A DNA stretch of 64,000 bases from an uncultured Lentibacter sp. (GTDB lineage: Bacteria > Pseudomonadota > Alphaproteobacteria > Rhodobacterales > Rhodobacteraceae). The first letter of the stretch is position 1. Every line of letters begins with the position of its first letter. Position numbers and translations under genes: made by a program. The DNA is taken from the NCBI RefSeq assembly GCF_937123735.1, contig NZ_CAKZKL010000030.1:31569-95568 (forward strand). Reading direction: 5' to 3'. The notes under the pieces were generated by a model. It had not been told where the DNA came from, did no database searches, and saw only the letters and a list, made by a program, of their open reading frames with translations. Below, piece by piece: positions 1 through 8,778 of the stretch.

Positions 1-586
1 AGGCGGCGAGGCCGGCGAAGACTGTCCAGACCAAAGCCATGGGCAGGGTGAGCGCGCGCCAGCGGTCGGTGCGCACGGGGTGCACGAATTTGACGGGGAC
101 GAACATGGCGATTGTGAGCACAGTGACCAGCGCCAGACAGAGCTGCCAGGGCGGCGAGAGGGCAAACAGCACGAGCACCACCATATTCCAGCAGCCGGGA
201 AAGCCGGCGAAAGAATTGTCGGCGGTTTTCATGCGGGTGTCGGCAAAATACATGGCCGAGCCGAAGGTGATCACGATGATGGCGACCCAGCCGGACCAGC
301 CATCCATCAGGCCCGAAGCATAGAGCGCATAGGCCGGGATGAAGACATAGGTGAGATAATCAATGATCAGATCGAGCAGGACCCCATCAAATTGGGGCGC
401 GTTGGTCTTGACATTGAAGTGCCGCGCCAGCGGGCCATCGACACCATCCACCGCGAAGGCCACGATCAGCCAGACAAACATCATGGCCCAATCTGTCTGG
501 ATCGCTTCGAGCATGGCCAGCATGGCAAAGACGGCCCCTGTTGCCGTAAGAAGGTGAACGGCAAGGGCTTTGGCTTGGGCTGTCAT
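1..586 (-). CDS. pcs: Phosphatidylcholine synthase (Pcs), C-terminal part beyond window
   Basis: The reverse strand encodes an open frame that starts at the ATG at 586 and runs off the left edge, giving 195 residues without a stop. It carries the CDP-alcohol phosphotransferase signature: D47, D50, G51, A54 and R55, then G68, D72 and D76. Long hydrophobic segments surround it. Family knowledge: Pcs condenses CDP-diacylglycerol with choline in the inner membrane to make phosphatidylcholine, an enzyme typical of alphaproteobacteria. Full-length proteins have about 230-240 residues, so roughly 40 are missing. The start overlaps the xerC stop as ATGA, which suggests translational coupling. Other CDP-alcohol transferases are possible, but the D-G-V-D-G-P-L-A-R form favours Pcs. 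Confidence 0.85.
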   Translation of the reverse strand, partial: MTAQAKALAVHLLTATGAVFAMLAMLEAIQTDWAMMFVWLIVAFAVDGVDGPLARHFNVKTNAPQFDGVLLDLIIDYLTYVFIPAYALYASGLMDGWSGWVAIIVITFGSAMYFADTRMKTADNSFAGFPGCWNMVVLVLFALSPPWQLCLALVTVLTIAMFVPVKFVHPVRTDRWRALTLPMALVWTVFAGLAA

Positions 587-1518
587 GACCGGTTACTCGC
601 AGACTTGGGGTGGGCGGTTTCGTATACATCAAGCAGATGGCGGGCATCAACCGCCGTATAGGCCTGCGTGGTGGAAAGCGAGGCATGGCCCAAAAGCTCT
701 TGGATGGCCCGCAGATCGCCACCTGCGGCCAGAAGATGTGTCGCAAAGCTGTGGCGCATGGCGTGGGGCGTGGCCGAGGCGGGCAGGCCAAGCTGCATCC
801 GCGCGGCTTGCATGGCTTTCTGGACCAGACGCGGATTGAGCGCGCCGCCCCGCACGCCGCGAAAGAGCGGGCCTCTGTCCTGTGCGGCAAACGGGCAGAG
901 ATTGAGGTATTGTTGCACCGCTTTGCGCGCCGCGTCGATGACAGGCACCACACGCTCCTTGCCGCCTTTGCCGGTGATCCGGATCACCTGCGCCAGGGGG
1001 GCATCCCCCATGGTCAGGCTGAGGGCTTCCGAAATCCGCAAGCCGCAGCCATAGAGCAGTGTCACAACGGCGACATCGCGCGCGCTGACCCAGGGCTCGC
1101 GCGATTGCAGTTCCAGCGCGCCGATGAGGTTGCGGGTGTCGGCCTCCGGCAGCGGACGGGGCAATTTGGCCTGAAACTTGGGCGCGCGCGCGTTGAGCAC
1201 GGCAGTGGCCTCAAAGCCCTCGCGCGCGCCAAGCCAGCGGGCAAAGCTCTTGAGAGCGGAAAGCTTGCGCGCGATTGAGCGCGAGCCGAGCTCTGCACGG
1301 CGCAAATCGGCCATCCAGGCGCGCAGATCGGTGATGGTGAGAGCCTTGAAGGCCGCCAGCCCCGTTTCGCCGCCGCTGTGATGGGCCAGAAACCCCAGAA
1401 AGCCCAAGACATCATTGGCATAGGCGGTGTGGGTGTTTTGGGCACTGCCCTGTAGCGCGCTGCGGCTGGCCAGCCAGCTCTCAACCGCCTCTGTCAGGGC
1501 GGGGGACACTGGTGTCAT
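583..1518 (-). CDS. xerC: Tyrosine recombinase XerC
   Basis: This 311-residue tyrosine recombinase has an N-terminal SAM-like core-binding domain (about 1-110) and a C-terminal catalytic domain. Visible catalytic residues are Arg in CGLRISEAL, Lys in the GKGGKER turn, the His-x-x-Arg pair in HAMRHSFATHLL, the later His in LLGHASLSTT and the tyrosine in TQAYTAVDARHLL. With XerD it resolves chromosome dimers at dif before division. The length and a host-gene context (pcs downstream, DUF484 upstream, both by ATGA overlaps) favour chromosomal XerC over a phage or integron integrase. The DUF484-xerC pairing is common in proteobacteria. Confidence 0.92.
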   Translation of the reverse strand: MTPVSPALTEAVESWLASRSALQGSAQNTHTAYANDVLGFLGFLAHHSGGETGLAAFKALTITDLRAWMADLRRAELGSRSIARKLSALKSFARWLGAREGFEATAVLNARAPKFQAKLPRPLPEADTRNLIGALELQSREPWVSARDVAVVTLLYGCGLRISEALSLTMGDAPLAQVIRITGKGGKERVVPVIDAARKAVQQYLNLCPFAAQDRGPLFRGVRGGALNPRLVQKAMQAARMQLGLPASATPHAMRHSFATHLLAAGGDLRAIQELLGHASLSTTQAYTAVDARHLLDVYETAHPKSASNRS

Positions 1519-2222
1519 GACAGCCAGCGGCGCATGGCCCGTTCAAAGACGCCGGCAAAAAAGGCCAGCAGATCGGTGCCTTGTTGTGGCGTGAACTGGT
1601 GCGGATCCTCGCCGCCCATCAGCAACATGCCCGGCAGGCGGCCTGCGCCGAAATCCAGCTTGAGGCAGGCCTCAGAGCGGATCCAGGCGGCGGCCTCGCC
1701 ATAGATGGGGGGGCCTTCTTCAAGCTGGCGCAGGGTGACTTGGCGCGATGCGCCACCGTTGCGCCCCGTGCGCAGATAGGCGTCTACAAAGCCCGGAGCC
1801 ACCACGCTCAGCACATCGCCCAGCCGGGCCACGGCGGGATCACTGTCATGGGTGACAGATTCCAGCACGAGGCGGATACTTTGCACCCGCAGGATTTCGG
1901 CAACGGGGCCGGCCAGATCAGAGAGGAAGCTCTCGAACGCCACCGGGTCCAGCATCCGCAGAATGGCCCGGTGCACCTGATTGGTGCCGGCCAGATTTTC
2001 ATAGGCGGCGGCAATCACGCTGCGGTGGGTGTCTTCGAGGCGGTCAAGGCGGGCCTCAAGGCGCTCCATGGCGATGCCACGCAGATCAACGATATTGCCA
2101 CCCATGGTGCGCTCGTTGGCGGCGATGAGCGCGCGCATGACATCCTGATCATCCAAGATAACATCAGGTTCTGTAATGATTTTTTCGCGCAGGACATCGT
2201 CCATGCGGGCCTTGCTGCTCAT
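1515..2222 (-). CDS. DUF484 family protein
   Basis: This 235-residue protein is encoded directly upstream of xerC, with an ATGA overlap at 1515-1518. Its N-terminal half contains a helical stretch likely to form a coiled coil (around residues 20-65, with MERLEARLDRLED). The C-terminal half looks like the GAF-like fold of DUF484 proteins. I chose the ATG at 2222 (MSSKARMDD); a longer frame continues upstream but that part does not look like protein. The function of DUF484 is not established. Its steady linkage to xerC suggests a role tied to chromosome segregation or shared expression only, which is inference. Confidence 0.8.
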   Translation of the reverse strand: MSSKARMDDVLREKIITEPDVILDDQDVMRALIAANERTMGGNIVDLRGIAMERLEARLDRLEDTHRSVIAAAYENLAGTNQVHRAILRMLDPVAFESFLSDLAGPVAEILRVQSIRLVLESVTHDSDPAVARLGDVLSVVAPGFVDAYLRTGRNGGASRQVTLRQLEEGPPIYGEAAAWIRSEACLKLDFGAGRLPGMLLMGGEDPHQFTPQQGTDLLAFFAGVFERAMRRWLS

Positions 2223-2257
2223 ATGTGCCTCGTTTGTTTCGTGCTTTATAACACGTC

Positions 2258-2911
2258 TCAGAGAATTTTTTGACCGGTTTTTTCCCAATCGGTCATAAAG
2301 TCGCTCAGGCCTTTGTCGGTGAGCGGGTGGTTGGCCATTGCCTTGATCACCTTGGGCGGCGCTGTCATCACATCGGCGCCGATGCGGGCGCATTCAAAGG
2401 CGTGGTTCACGGTGCGGATCGAGGCGGCGAGGATCTCGGTTCCGTAGCCGTAATTGTCATAGATGGTGCGGATGTCGGAGATGAGCTCGAGCCCGTCAAG
2501 GTTGATGTCATCAAGCCGGCCAATGAAAGGGCTGATGAAGGTGGCCCCGGCCTTGGCCGCGAGCAGCGCCTGGTTGGCGGAGAAGCAAAGCGTGACATTC
2601 ACCATGAAACCCTCGCTTGAGAGCGTGTTGCAGGCGGTGAGCCCGGCCCATGTGAGCGGCACTTTCACGGCAATGTTTTCGGCCAGCGCGGCGAGCTTGC
2701 GCCCCTCTGCGATCATGGCGTCAGCCTCAAGCGCGACCACCTCGGCGCTGACGGGGCCATCGACGAGATCGGCGATTTCTTTTGTGACGTCAAGAATATC
2801 GCGGCCCGACTTCAGGATCAGCGAGGGGTTGGTTGTGACGCCGTCAACCATGCCGAGGGCATTGAGCTCGGCAATTTCGGCGATTTCGGCGGTGTCTACA
2901 AAGAACTTCAT
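2258..2911 (-). CDS. fsa: Fructose-6-phosphate aldolase / small transaldolase
   Basis: This 217-residue protein belongs to the short transaldolase subfamily (FSA/TalC type). It opens with [10 protein letters not shown] and has the TTNPSLI motif at about 26-32. The Schiff-base lysine is K83 in the segment [10 protein letters not shown], and [11 protein letters not shown] is also conserved. The family either cleaves fructose 6-phosphate to dihydroxyacetone and glyceraldehyde 3-phosphate or works as a transaldolase in the pentose phosphate pathway; the sequence alone does not separate these. I start at the ATG at 2911 because the five extra upstream residues (MGKCT) are not family-like. It is divergent from priA. 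Confidence 0.85.
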   Translation of the reverse strand: MKFFVDTAEIAEIAELNALGMVDGVTTNPSLILKSGRDILDVTKEIADLVDGPVSAEVVALEADAMIAEGRKLAALAENIAVKVPLTWAGLTACNTLSSEGFMVNVTLCFSANQALLAAKAGATFISPFIGRLDDINLDGLELISDIRTIYDNYGYGTEILAASIRTVNHAFECARIGADVMTAPPKVIKAMANHPLTDKGLSDFMTDWEKTGQKIL

Positions 2912-2991
2912 GGTGCATTTACCCAATTTGAATTGTCGCCCATGAGCTTAGCCCATAGAAAGGGGCTCTGAAACCCAAAAGCGGAGGGCGC

Positions 2992-5187
2992 GTGGGCCAG
3001 CCTGATTATTTTGACGAAGGTGCGCTCGTGGCGGTGCTGACAACGCAACCGCTGGATCAGACACTTGACTACAAAGCGCCTGAGGGCGGTGTCATGCGCG
3101 GCGCATTTGTCGAGGTGCCGCTGGGGCCGCGCAAGGTTTTGGGGGTGGTTTGGGGCGCGGGGGTTGGCGGGTTTAACCTGAGCCGTGCCCGCAGCATTGT
3201 GCGGGTGCTGGATGTGGCCCCGATGCGCGAGGAGATGCGCGCTTTCTTGGAGAAATGCGGGGCTTACACGCTCACACCGATGCCGCAGATGCTGCGGCTG
3301 GCCACACGCGCGCCGGGCCTGAGCAACCCGCCGTCGATGCAGAAGATCTATCGGATGGGCAGCGCAGCACCGGACCGTGTGACCGAGGCGCGCCAGAGGG
3401 TGTTGGCTGTGCTTGAGGAATTTGGCGCGCTGGGTTTTACGCAGCGCGAGCTGGCCGAGCAGGCGGGGGTGACACCCTCGGTGATCAAGGGGTTGGTCAA
3501 GCAGGGCGCGGTGCGCGAGGAAGATACGCCACGCGATTTGCCCTTTGCGCGGCTGGATGCCGCGCGCGCGGGCAAGGTTCTGACAGAAGATCAGGCCGCA
3601 GCGGCTGAGCAGCTCGTGGCGCAGCAAAGGGCCGGGGCATACGGGGCCACGCTGTTGTGGGGCATCACCGGCTCGGGCAAGACCGAGGTTTACCTTGAGG
3701 CCATCGCCGAGGCGCTGCGGCAGGGGCGGCAGGCTTTGGTGCTTTTGCCCGAGATTGCGCTGTCGGCCGATTTCATGCGCCGTGTGGAGGCCCGCTTTGG
3801 GGCGAAGGCGGCCGAGTGGCACTCTGGCGTGACCATGACTGAGCGGCGGCGGGTGTGGAAAATGGTCGGCGAGGGCGGCGCGCAGCTGGTGATCGGCGCG
3901 CGCTCGGCGCTGTTTTTGCCGTTTCAGAACCTCGGGTTGATTGTTGTCGATGAGGAGCATGACAGCTCTTACAAGCAGGAAGACGGCGCGCTTTACAATG
4001 CGCGCGATATGGCCGTGCTGCGTGCAGCTTTGGCCGGGGCGCAGGTTGTTCTGGCTTCGGCCACGCCAAGCCTTGAGAGCTGGGTCAATGCGCAGAGCGG
4101 CAAATACGCGCTGATCGAGCTCACGTCGCGCTATGGTGCAGCCGTTTTGCCCGAGCTGCGCACGGTGGACATGCGGCAGGTGACGCTGCCGTCCAACCGC
4201 TGGATCTCACCGCAGCTTGAGAGTGCGGTGAAAGCGCGGATGCTCAAGGGCGAGCAGTCGCTTTTGTTTCTCAACCGTCGCGGTTATGCGCCGGTGACAC
4301 TGTGCCGCAAATGTGGCGAGCAGATCGCTTGCAGCGATTGCGATGCGCGCATGGTTGAGCACCGCTTTCTCAAGCAGCTCATGTGCCATCAATGTGGCGC
4401 GACACGGCCGATCCCCGAGGTGTGCCCCGCTTGCGAGGCCGAGGGCACCCTGGCTGTTGTGGGCCCCGGGGTGGAGCGGCTGGCCGAAGAGGCGGCGGAG
4501 CGCTTTCCTGCGGCGCGGGTGGCGGTGCTCAGCTCCGATCTCTTCGGCTCGGCGCGCGCGCTCAAGGCACAGATTGTGGAGATTGCCGAGGGCGGGGCGG
4601 ATGTCATCATCGGCACGCAGCTTGTGGCCAAGGGCCATAACTTTCCGCTGCTCACGCTTGTGGGGGTGATTGATGCCGACCTGAGCTTGCAAGGCAGTGA
4701 CATGCGCGCCGCCGAGCGCACCTTCCAACAGATGCGGCAGGTTTCGGGCCGGGCGGGGCGGGCGGACAAGGCCGGGGTTGCCATGTTGCAGACCTATCAG
4801 CCCGAACATCCCGTGTTGCGCGCCATCATGTCGGGGGAGGAGCGCGCCTTCTGGCGGGCGGAATCCGACGAGCGCCGTCTCTCTGGTATGCCACCCTTTG
4901 GCCGGCTTGCGGGTGTGGTGATCAGCGCTCCCGAGGAGCGCGATGCCTTTGATCTGGGCGAGCATCTGGCGCGCAACGCCGCACCGCTGGCCCAGATCGG
5001 GGCGCAGGTTTTCGGGCCTGCGCCTGCGCCCGTGGCCCGTGTGCGCGGGCGTCACCGCGTGCGCCTGCTTGTGAAAGCACCCAAGGATGCGCCGCTGCAA
5101 ACCGCCCTGCGCGCCTGGACACAGGGGCTCAAGCTGCCCAACCAGCTCCGCCTGTCCATTGATATAGATCCACAGAGTTTCTACTGA
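2992..5187 (+). CDS. priA: Primosomal protein N' (PriA helicase)
   Basis: This 731-residue protein has the full PriA layout: an N-terminal 3' DNA-binding domain (about 1-105) and a winged-helix region. The helicase core carries Walker A GITGSGKT (224-231) and the DEEH box (from D320). A zinc-binding insert begins at C438 (C-x2-C and C-x2-C pairs up to about 481), followed by helicase lobe 2 and the C-terminal domain. PriA reloads the replisome at stalled forks after recombination. The start is GTG at 2992, supported by GGAG about six bases upstream and by PriA-like sequence immediately after it. No later ATG fits the domain boundary. Confidence 0.95.
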   Translation: MGQPDYFDEGALVAVLTTQPLDQTLDYKAPEGGVMRGAFVEVPLGPRKVLGVVWGAGVGGFNLSRARSIVRVLDVAPMREEMRAFLEKCGAYTLTPMPQMLRLATRAPGLSNPPSMQKIYRMGSAAPDRVTEARQRVLAVLEEFGALGFTQRELAEQAGVTPSVIKGLVKQGAVREEDTPRDLPFARLDAARAGKVLTEDQAAAAEQLVAQQRAGAYGATLLWGITGSGKTEVYLEAIAEALRQGRQALVLLPEIALSADFMRRVEARFGAKAAEWHSGVTMTERRRVWKMVGEGGAQLVIGARSALFLPFQNLGLIVVDEEHDSSYKQEDGALYNARDMAVLRAALAGAQVVLASATPSLESWVNAQSGKYALIELTSRYGAAVLPELRTVDMRQVTLPSNRWISPQLESAVKARMLKGEQSLLFLNRRGYAPVTLCRKCGEQIACSDCDARMVEHRFLKQLMCHQCGATRPIPEVCPACEAEGTLAVVGPGVERLAEEAAERFPAARVAVLSSDLFGSARALKAQIVEIAEGGADVIIGTQLVAKGHNFPLLTLVGVIDADLSLQGSDMRAAERTFQQMRQVSGRAGRADKAGVAMLQTYQPEHPVLRAIMSGEERAFWRAESDERRLSGMPPFGRLAGVVISAPEERDAFDLGEHLARNAAPLAQIGAQVFGPAPAPVARVRGRHRVRLLVKAPKDAPLQTALRAWTQGLKLPNQLRLSIDIDPQSFY

Positions 5188-5198
5188 GCCGACAGGCT

Positions 5199-5340
5199 CT
5201 TTCTTATTGCTCAAAATATCCCAGGGGGTCTGGGGGACTGGTCCCCCAGTAAAATCTGTGGTCTGGGGGACTGGTCCCCCAGCTTAGCTGGGGTCTGGGG
5301 GCAAAGCCCCCAGCGGGTCGGATTGCACGCAGTGCAATTC
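5199..5340 (+). repeat. Mosaic hairpin element, copy 1
   Basis: The element begins 11 bases after the priA stop. It has a head, CTTTCTTATTGC followed by (C/T)C(A/T)AAATATCCC, then two exact 20-bp palindromic units (5230-5249 and 5263-5282, stem CTGGGGGAC/GTCCCCCAG) at 33-bp spacing. A third hairpin follows (5295-5313, CTGGGGG/CCCCCAG), then CGGGTCGGATT and a last hairpin (5322-5339, ATTGCAC/GTGCAAT). A second copy with the same order lies at 57055-57178 in the opposite direction. It may act as a transcript end or 3' stabiliser for priA; the convergent frames across it look like translated repeat, not protein. Confidence 0.8.
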
Positions 5341-5349
5341 GAACCCTGA

Positions 5350-6420
5350 TCACTGCGCTGCGCGTGCGCCTCTCAGGCCGCGTTGATCCACGACCATATC
5401 CGTCACCATAGCCCCGACCCACATGCAAAAGAGCGCGAGCCAGGCTGTGCCTGCAAAGATCGAGCCGCCCGTGACGCCCGCGCCGATGGCGCAGCCGCCG
5501 GCCAGCATGGCGCCAAAGCCCATCAGCACAGCGCCCGTCATGGAGCGGCGCATGTTGCTTTCGTCGGTGAACCCCTGAAACTTGAATTCGCGGCTCACGA
5601 GCGCAGCGAGCAGGGAGCCGAGCACAACGCCCGGCACGAGGCCGACGTCAAACTCCAAGACAGAGGTGCGGTCGAGAAAAAACATCAGCGTATGGGCCGA
5701 GGGGCCGGAGAAGGTCGCGCTTTCGATCTGCACCGGGTCAAAGGCGACTTGCGAGAGCCTATAGGTGAGCACCCAGCCCAGTGCGACGGCAAAGCCCACA
5801 CCCGAGGCAAAGACAAGCCGGGCGATGCCGATGCGTTCTTTGATGGACAAGAACAGCGCCAGCGCCGCAAAACCGAGCCCAAGGACAAAGCCGGAAACCT
5901 GTGGCAGGCCGAGGCTGGCCAGAAGGTCCATGTTGCGGCCCCCGTCGGTGATCCAGAGGGCGGCGAGCGTGTCGCGCGCGGGCGAGAGCACACCGGAGAG
6001 CGACATCTGCGCCACCACGGCAAAGACAAGCCCCGAGACCACCGAGCGCAGATTGCCCGTGGCGGCCAAAACGAGCAGCCGGCCCGAGCAGCCGCGCGCC
6101 AGCACCATGCCGACCCCGAACATCAGCCCGCCGAGGATCGCGCCGGACCAGCTGCCCGGCACGGCCATCATCCGCGCTTCCTGTGTTTCCATCAGCCCCA
6201 GAAGCTGTGCGCCCTGCACCCAGACGAGGGCGGTGGAAAAGGTGAGGAACCAGACGGCGACCTTGTCTTTCATCATGCCACGGGCAAATTCGACCGAGGC
6301 GGCGCGCAGACAAAAGCGCGAGCGCTGCGCGGCAATGCCAAAGACCATGCCGGTGATGAGTCCGAAAAGCGCCGCCGTGGGCGCTTCGCCGATGCGTTCG
6401 ATAAGGGGGATAATGTCCAT
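5350..6420 (-). CDS. YeeE/YedE family sulfur-compound transporter
   Basis: This 356-residue, strongly hydrophobic protein has about nine or ten membrane segments and two internally similar halves, as in the YeeE/YedE (DUF395, TsuA-like) family. The family is known for uptake of thiosulfate and related sulfur species through a relay of cysteines. Three candidate cysteines are present: C37 in RSRFC, C111 in ARGCSG and C310 in AGGCAIGAG. No TusA-like partner (TsuB) is adjacent, so the substrate is open. The gene is divergent from an MFS transporter, with an FNR-type box between them. Confidence 0.85.
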   Translation of the reverse strand: MDIIPLIERIGEAPTAALFGLITGMVFGIAAQRSRFCLRAASVEFARGMMKDKVAVWFLTFSTALVWVQGAQLLGLMETQEARMMAVPGSWSGAILGGLMFGVGMVLARGCSGRLLVLAATGNLRSVVSGLVFAVVAQMSLSGVLSPARDTLAALWITDGGRNMDLLASLGLPQVSGFVLGLGFAALALFLSIKERIGIARLVFASGVGFAVALGWVLTYRLSQVAFDPVQIESATFSGPSAHTLMFFLDRTSVLEFDVGLVPGVVLGSLLAALVSREFKFQGFTDESNMRRSMTGAVLMGFGAMLAGGCAIGAGVTGGSIFAGTAWLALFCMWVGAMVTDMVVDQRGLRGARAAQ

Positions 6421-6469
6421 CTGTCCTCGCTTTCTGACCTGCTCCTAGCGCCAGTGGGCGTGTGTTGCA

Positions 6470-6483
6470 TTGATTTGGATCAG
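6470..6483. promoter_or_regulatory. FNR/CRP-family box (FnrL-, DNR- or NnrR-type)
   Basis: The sequence TTGATTTGGATCAG matches the FNR-family consensus TTGAT-N4-ATCAA at nine of ten fixed positions. It lies between two divergent transporter genes, about 50 bases from the start of the YeeE/YedE gene and about 68 from the MFS gene. In Rhodobacteraceae such boxes bind FnrL or nitric-oxide-responsive relatives. I infer oxygen or nitric-oxide control of one or both genes; which regulator binds cannot be told from the half-sites. Confidence 0.6.
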
Positions 6484-6550
6484 GTTTGCGCGCTGCATTG
6501 GGCGGGCTTTTTGGCCTGTGCAAGCCCCTTGAAAAGGTCTAAGCGAAGCC

Positions 6551-7786
6551 ATGGCCCGGATTATACACCTCAAAGATACATCCGATCTTGCGCTTTGGCG
6601 ACGCCCGCAAGCGCTGCTGTTTGTGATGGCTTTTGCCATGCCCATTGCCTTTGCCACCTGGAGCGCCTTGCTCAACAACTTCGTGATCGAGGTCGGCGGG
6701 TTTGACGGCTCTGACAACGGCTGGCTGCATACGGTGCGCGAGATTCCGGGGTTTCTGGCGGTCGGGGTGATTGCCATCATCATATTCATGCGCGAGCAGG
6801 TTTTGGGGCTTGTCTCGCTCATCATGCTGGGCGCAGCCACGGCTGTCACCGCATGGTTCCCCTCCATGGCGGGGATTTTGACGGTCACGATGATCTCTTC
6901 AATTGGCTTTCACTATTACGAGACGGTCAACCAGTCGCTCCAGCTGCAATGGCTGAGCAAGGAGCGCGCGCCCAAGGTATTGGGCTATTTGCTGGCCACA
7001 GGCTCGGCGGCCACCTTGATGTGTTATTTGGTGATTGTCGCCCTGTGGGAGCCCTTGGGGCTGACCTATAATATTGTTTACATGATCTCCGGTGGGATCA
7101 CGGCGGCGCTGGCGGTGTTCTGCCTGTTTGCCTATCCGCAGTTTGAAGCGCCGCATCCGCAGGTGAAAAAGATGATCCTGCGGCGGCGTTACTGGCTGTA
7201 TTACTGCCTACAGTTCATGGCGGGGGCGCGGCGGCAGATATTCATGGTGTTTGCCGGCTTCATGATGGTGGAGAAATTCGGCTTTGCCGTGCATGAGGTG
7301 GCCTCGCTTTATCTCATCAACCTTGTGGTCAATATGTTCGTTGCGCCGGTGCTCGGGCATGTGGTGCACCGGTTTGGCGAGCGCAACGCGCTTTTGTTTG
7401 AGTATCTTGGGCTGATGATCGTCTTTCTGGCCTATGGCGGGATCTACATGTTTGGCTGGGGCGTTGTGCTGGCGGCCACGCTTTATGTGATTGACCACAT
7501 TTTCTTCGGGCTGGCGCTGGCCCTGAAGACCTATTTCCAGAAGATCGCCGATCCGCGCGATATTGCGCCCACGGCGGCGGTGGCCTTTACCATCAACCAC
7601 ATCGCGGCGGTGGGTTTGCCTGCTTCTCTGGGCTATCTCTGGCTGGTTTCCCCCACCTCTGTCTTTATCCTTGCGGCCTGTATGGCCGGGGTGTCCTTCC
7701 TTTTGGCGCTGCTCATTCCGCGCCACCCGGAGCCGGGCAACGAGACGATTTTCTCCAAATTTACCGCGGCTGCGCCCGCGAAATAA
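6551..7786 (+). CDS. MFS transporter
   Basis: This 411-residue protein has about twelve hydrophobic segments and is an integral inner-membrane carrier of major-facilitator type. A positively charged middle loop (residues about 205-220, KKMILRRRYW) separates the two halves as expected for MFS. I see no signature that names the substrate. The ATG at 6551 opens a cytoplasmic N-terminus of about 20 residues before the first helix. An FNR-type box lies upstream, so oxygen- or nitric-oxide-linked expression is likely. It is followed by prmA after 22 bases in the same direction. Confidence 0.8.
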   Translation: MARIIHLKDTSDLALWRRPQALLFVMAFAMPIAFATWSALLNNFVIEVGGFDGSDNGWLHTVREIPGFLAVGVIAIIIFMREQVLGLVSLIMLGAATAVTAWFPSMAGILTVTMISSIGFHYYETVNQSLQLQWLSKERAPKVLGYLLATGSAATLMCYLVIVALWEPLGLTYNIVYMISGGITAALAVFCLFAYPQFEAPHPQVKKMILRRRYWLYYCLQFMAGARRQIFMVFAGFMMVEKFGFAVHEVASLYLINLVVNMFVAPVLGHVVHRFGERNALLFEYLGLMIVFLAYGGIYMFGWGVVLAATLYVIDHIFFGLALALKTYFQKIADPRDIAPTAAVAFTINHIAAVGLPASLGYLWLVSPTSVFILAACMAGVSFLLALLIPRHPEPGNETIFSKFTAAAPAK

Positions 7787-7808
7787 CCGACACGAACAGG
7801 ATAAGACC

Positions 7809-8675
7809 ATGACGAGCTATTCGGCATTTGCCACCATTGACAACAAGGCCGACGCAGAGGCGCTGGGCGCGGCACTGGAGCGGATGCTGCCGGAGCCAAC
7901 GGGTGTGGGCGTGTTTGAGATGGAAGACGGCTCGGGCCTGTGGGAAGTGGCGGGATATTTCACCGAAGCGCCCGACAAGGCGGGGCTGGCGCTATTGGAG
8001 GCGCTGCACGGCGCGCGGTTTGTTGTTTCTGAAATTCCGGAGACCGACTGGGTGGCGAAGGTGAAGCGCGATCTTGCGCCTGTGGTGGCGGGGCGTTTCT
8101 TTGTTCATGGCAGCCATGATGCCGACAAGCTCCCCGACGGGGCAGAGCCACTCCTGATCGAGGCGGCCATGGCCTTTGGCACGGGGCATCACGGGACCAC
8201 GCTGGGCTGCCTTCTGGCGCTCGACAAGCTTGTGAGCGCGGGCTTTTCGCCCAAGGCTGTGGCCGACATCGGCTGTGGCACGGCTGTTTTGGCGATGGGG
8301 GCTGCGCGGATCTGGGATGTGCGCATTCTGGCCAGCGACATTGACGAAGTGGCTGTCGAGGTGGCGCTGGCCAATGCCCGCGCCAACGGGCTGGAAGGGC
8401 GGATCGAATGCCTTGAAGCGGCGGGCTTTGGCCACCCTGTTTTGGCCGAGGCCGCGCCTTTTGATCTGATCTTTGCCAATATCCTCAAGGGCCCCCTTGT
8501 GGCGCTTGCCCCGGAGATTGCGGCCAATCTCACCCCCGGGGGCTATGCGATTCTGTCGGGGATTCTCAATGAGCAGGCAGAAGAGGTGATCGCGGTTTAT
8601 GCACAGAATGGAACCAATCTGGTTGAGAAGCAGGTGATTGGTGACTGGAGCACGCTTTTGCTGCGCCGTTCGTGA
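7809..8675 (+). CDS. prmA: Ribosomal protein L11 methyltransferase PrmA
   Basis: This 288-residue SAM-dependent methyltransferase has an N-terminal L11-recognition domain (about 1-90). The catalytic Rossmann domain carries AFGTGHHGTT, the SAM loop ADIGCGTAVLAMG and the FANIL motif (the N-P-P-Y equivalent of PrmA). The family trimethylates several amino groups of ribosomal protein L11. The ATG at 7809 has AGGATAAG just upstream, and the preceding open frame is only the shadow of the MFS gene. The length is close to the E. coli protein. Confidence 0.92.
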   Translation: MTSYSAFATIDNKADAEALGAALERMLPEPTGVGVFEMEDGSGLWEVAGYFTEAPDKAGLALLEALHGARFVVSEIPETDWVAKVKRDLAPVVAGRFFVHGSHDADKLPDGAEPLLIEAAMAFGTGHHGTTLGCLLALDKLVSAGFSPKAVADIGCGTAVLAMGAARIWDVRILASDIDEVAVEVALANARANGLEGRIECLEAAGFGHPVLAEAAPFDLIFANILKGPLVALAPEIAANLTPGGYAILSGILNEQAEEVIAVYAQNGTNLVEKQVIGDWSTLLLRRS

Positions 8676-8778
8676 CAAATCGGTGTTGTTTTTCAGTTCA
8701 TTTGAGAGAGTTGCCCAAGTTTGGCCACAATTTTAGATCAATTTGTAACGGACTTCGGTGGGGGCACTGGAGTTTGCC

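Noticed and set aside
583..1518. XerC as an integrase of a mobile element
   Set aside because: No attachment-site duplications, phage or integron genes nearby; DUF484 and pcs neighbours and the length fit the chromosomal recombinase.
5230..5313. CRISPR-like repeat array
   Set aside because: The units are palindromic, only three, one of them different, with no equal-length unique spacers or cas genes; they belong to the mosaic hairpin element.
5204..5428. 74-residue minus-strand open frame through the hairpin element
   Set aside because: Its product repeats WGTSPPD because it translates the repeat units; it is not a protein gene.
5383..6705. 440-residue plus-strand open frame opposite the YeeE/YedE gene
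   Set aside because: Very rich in charged residues and histidine, without hydrophobic core; the reverse strand encodes an ordered membrane protein.
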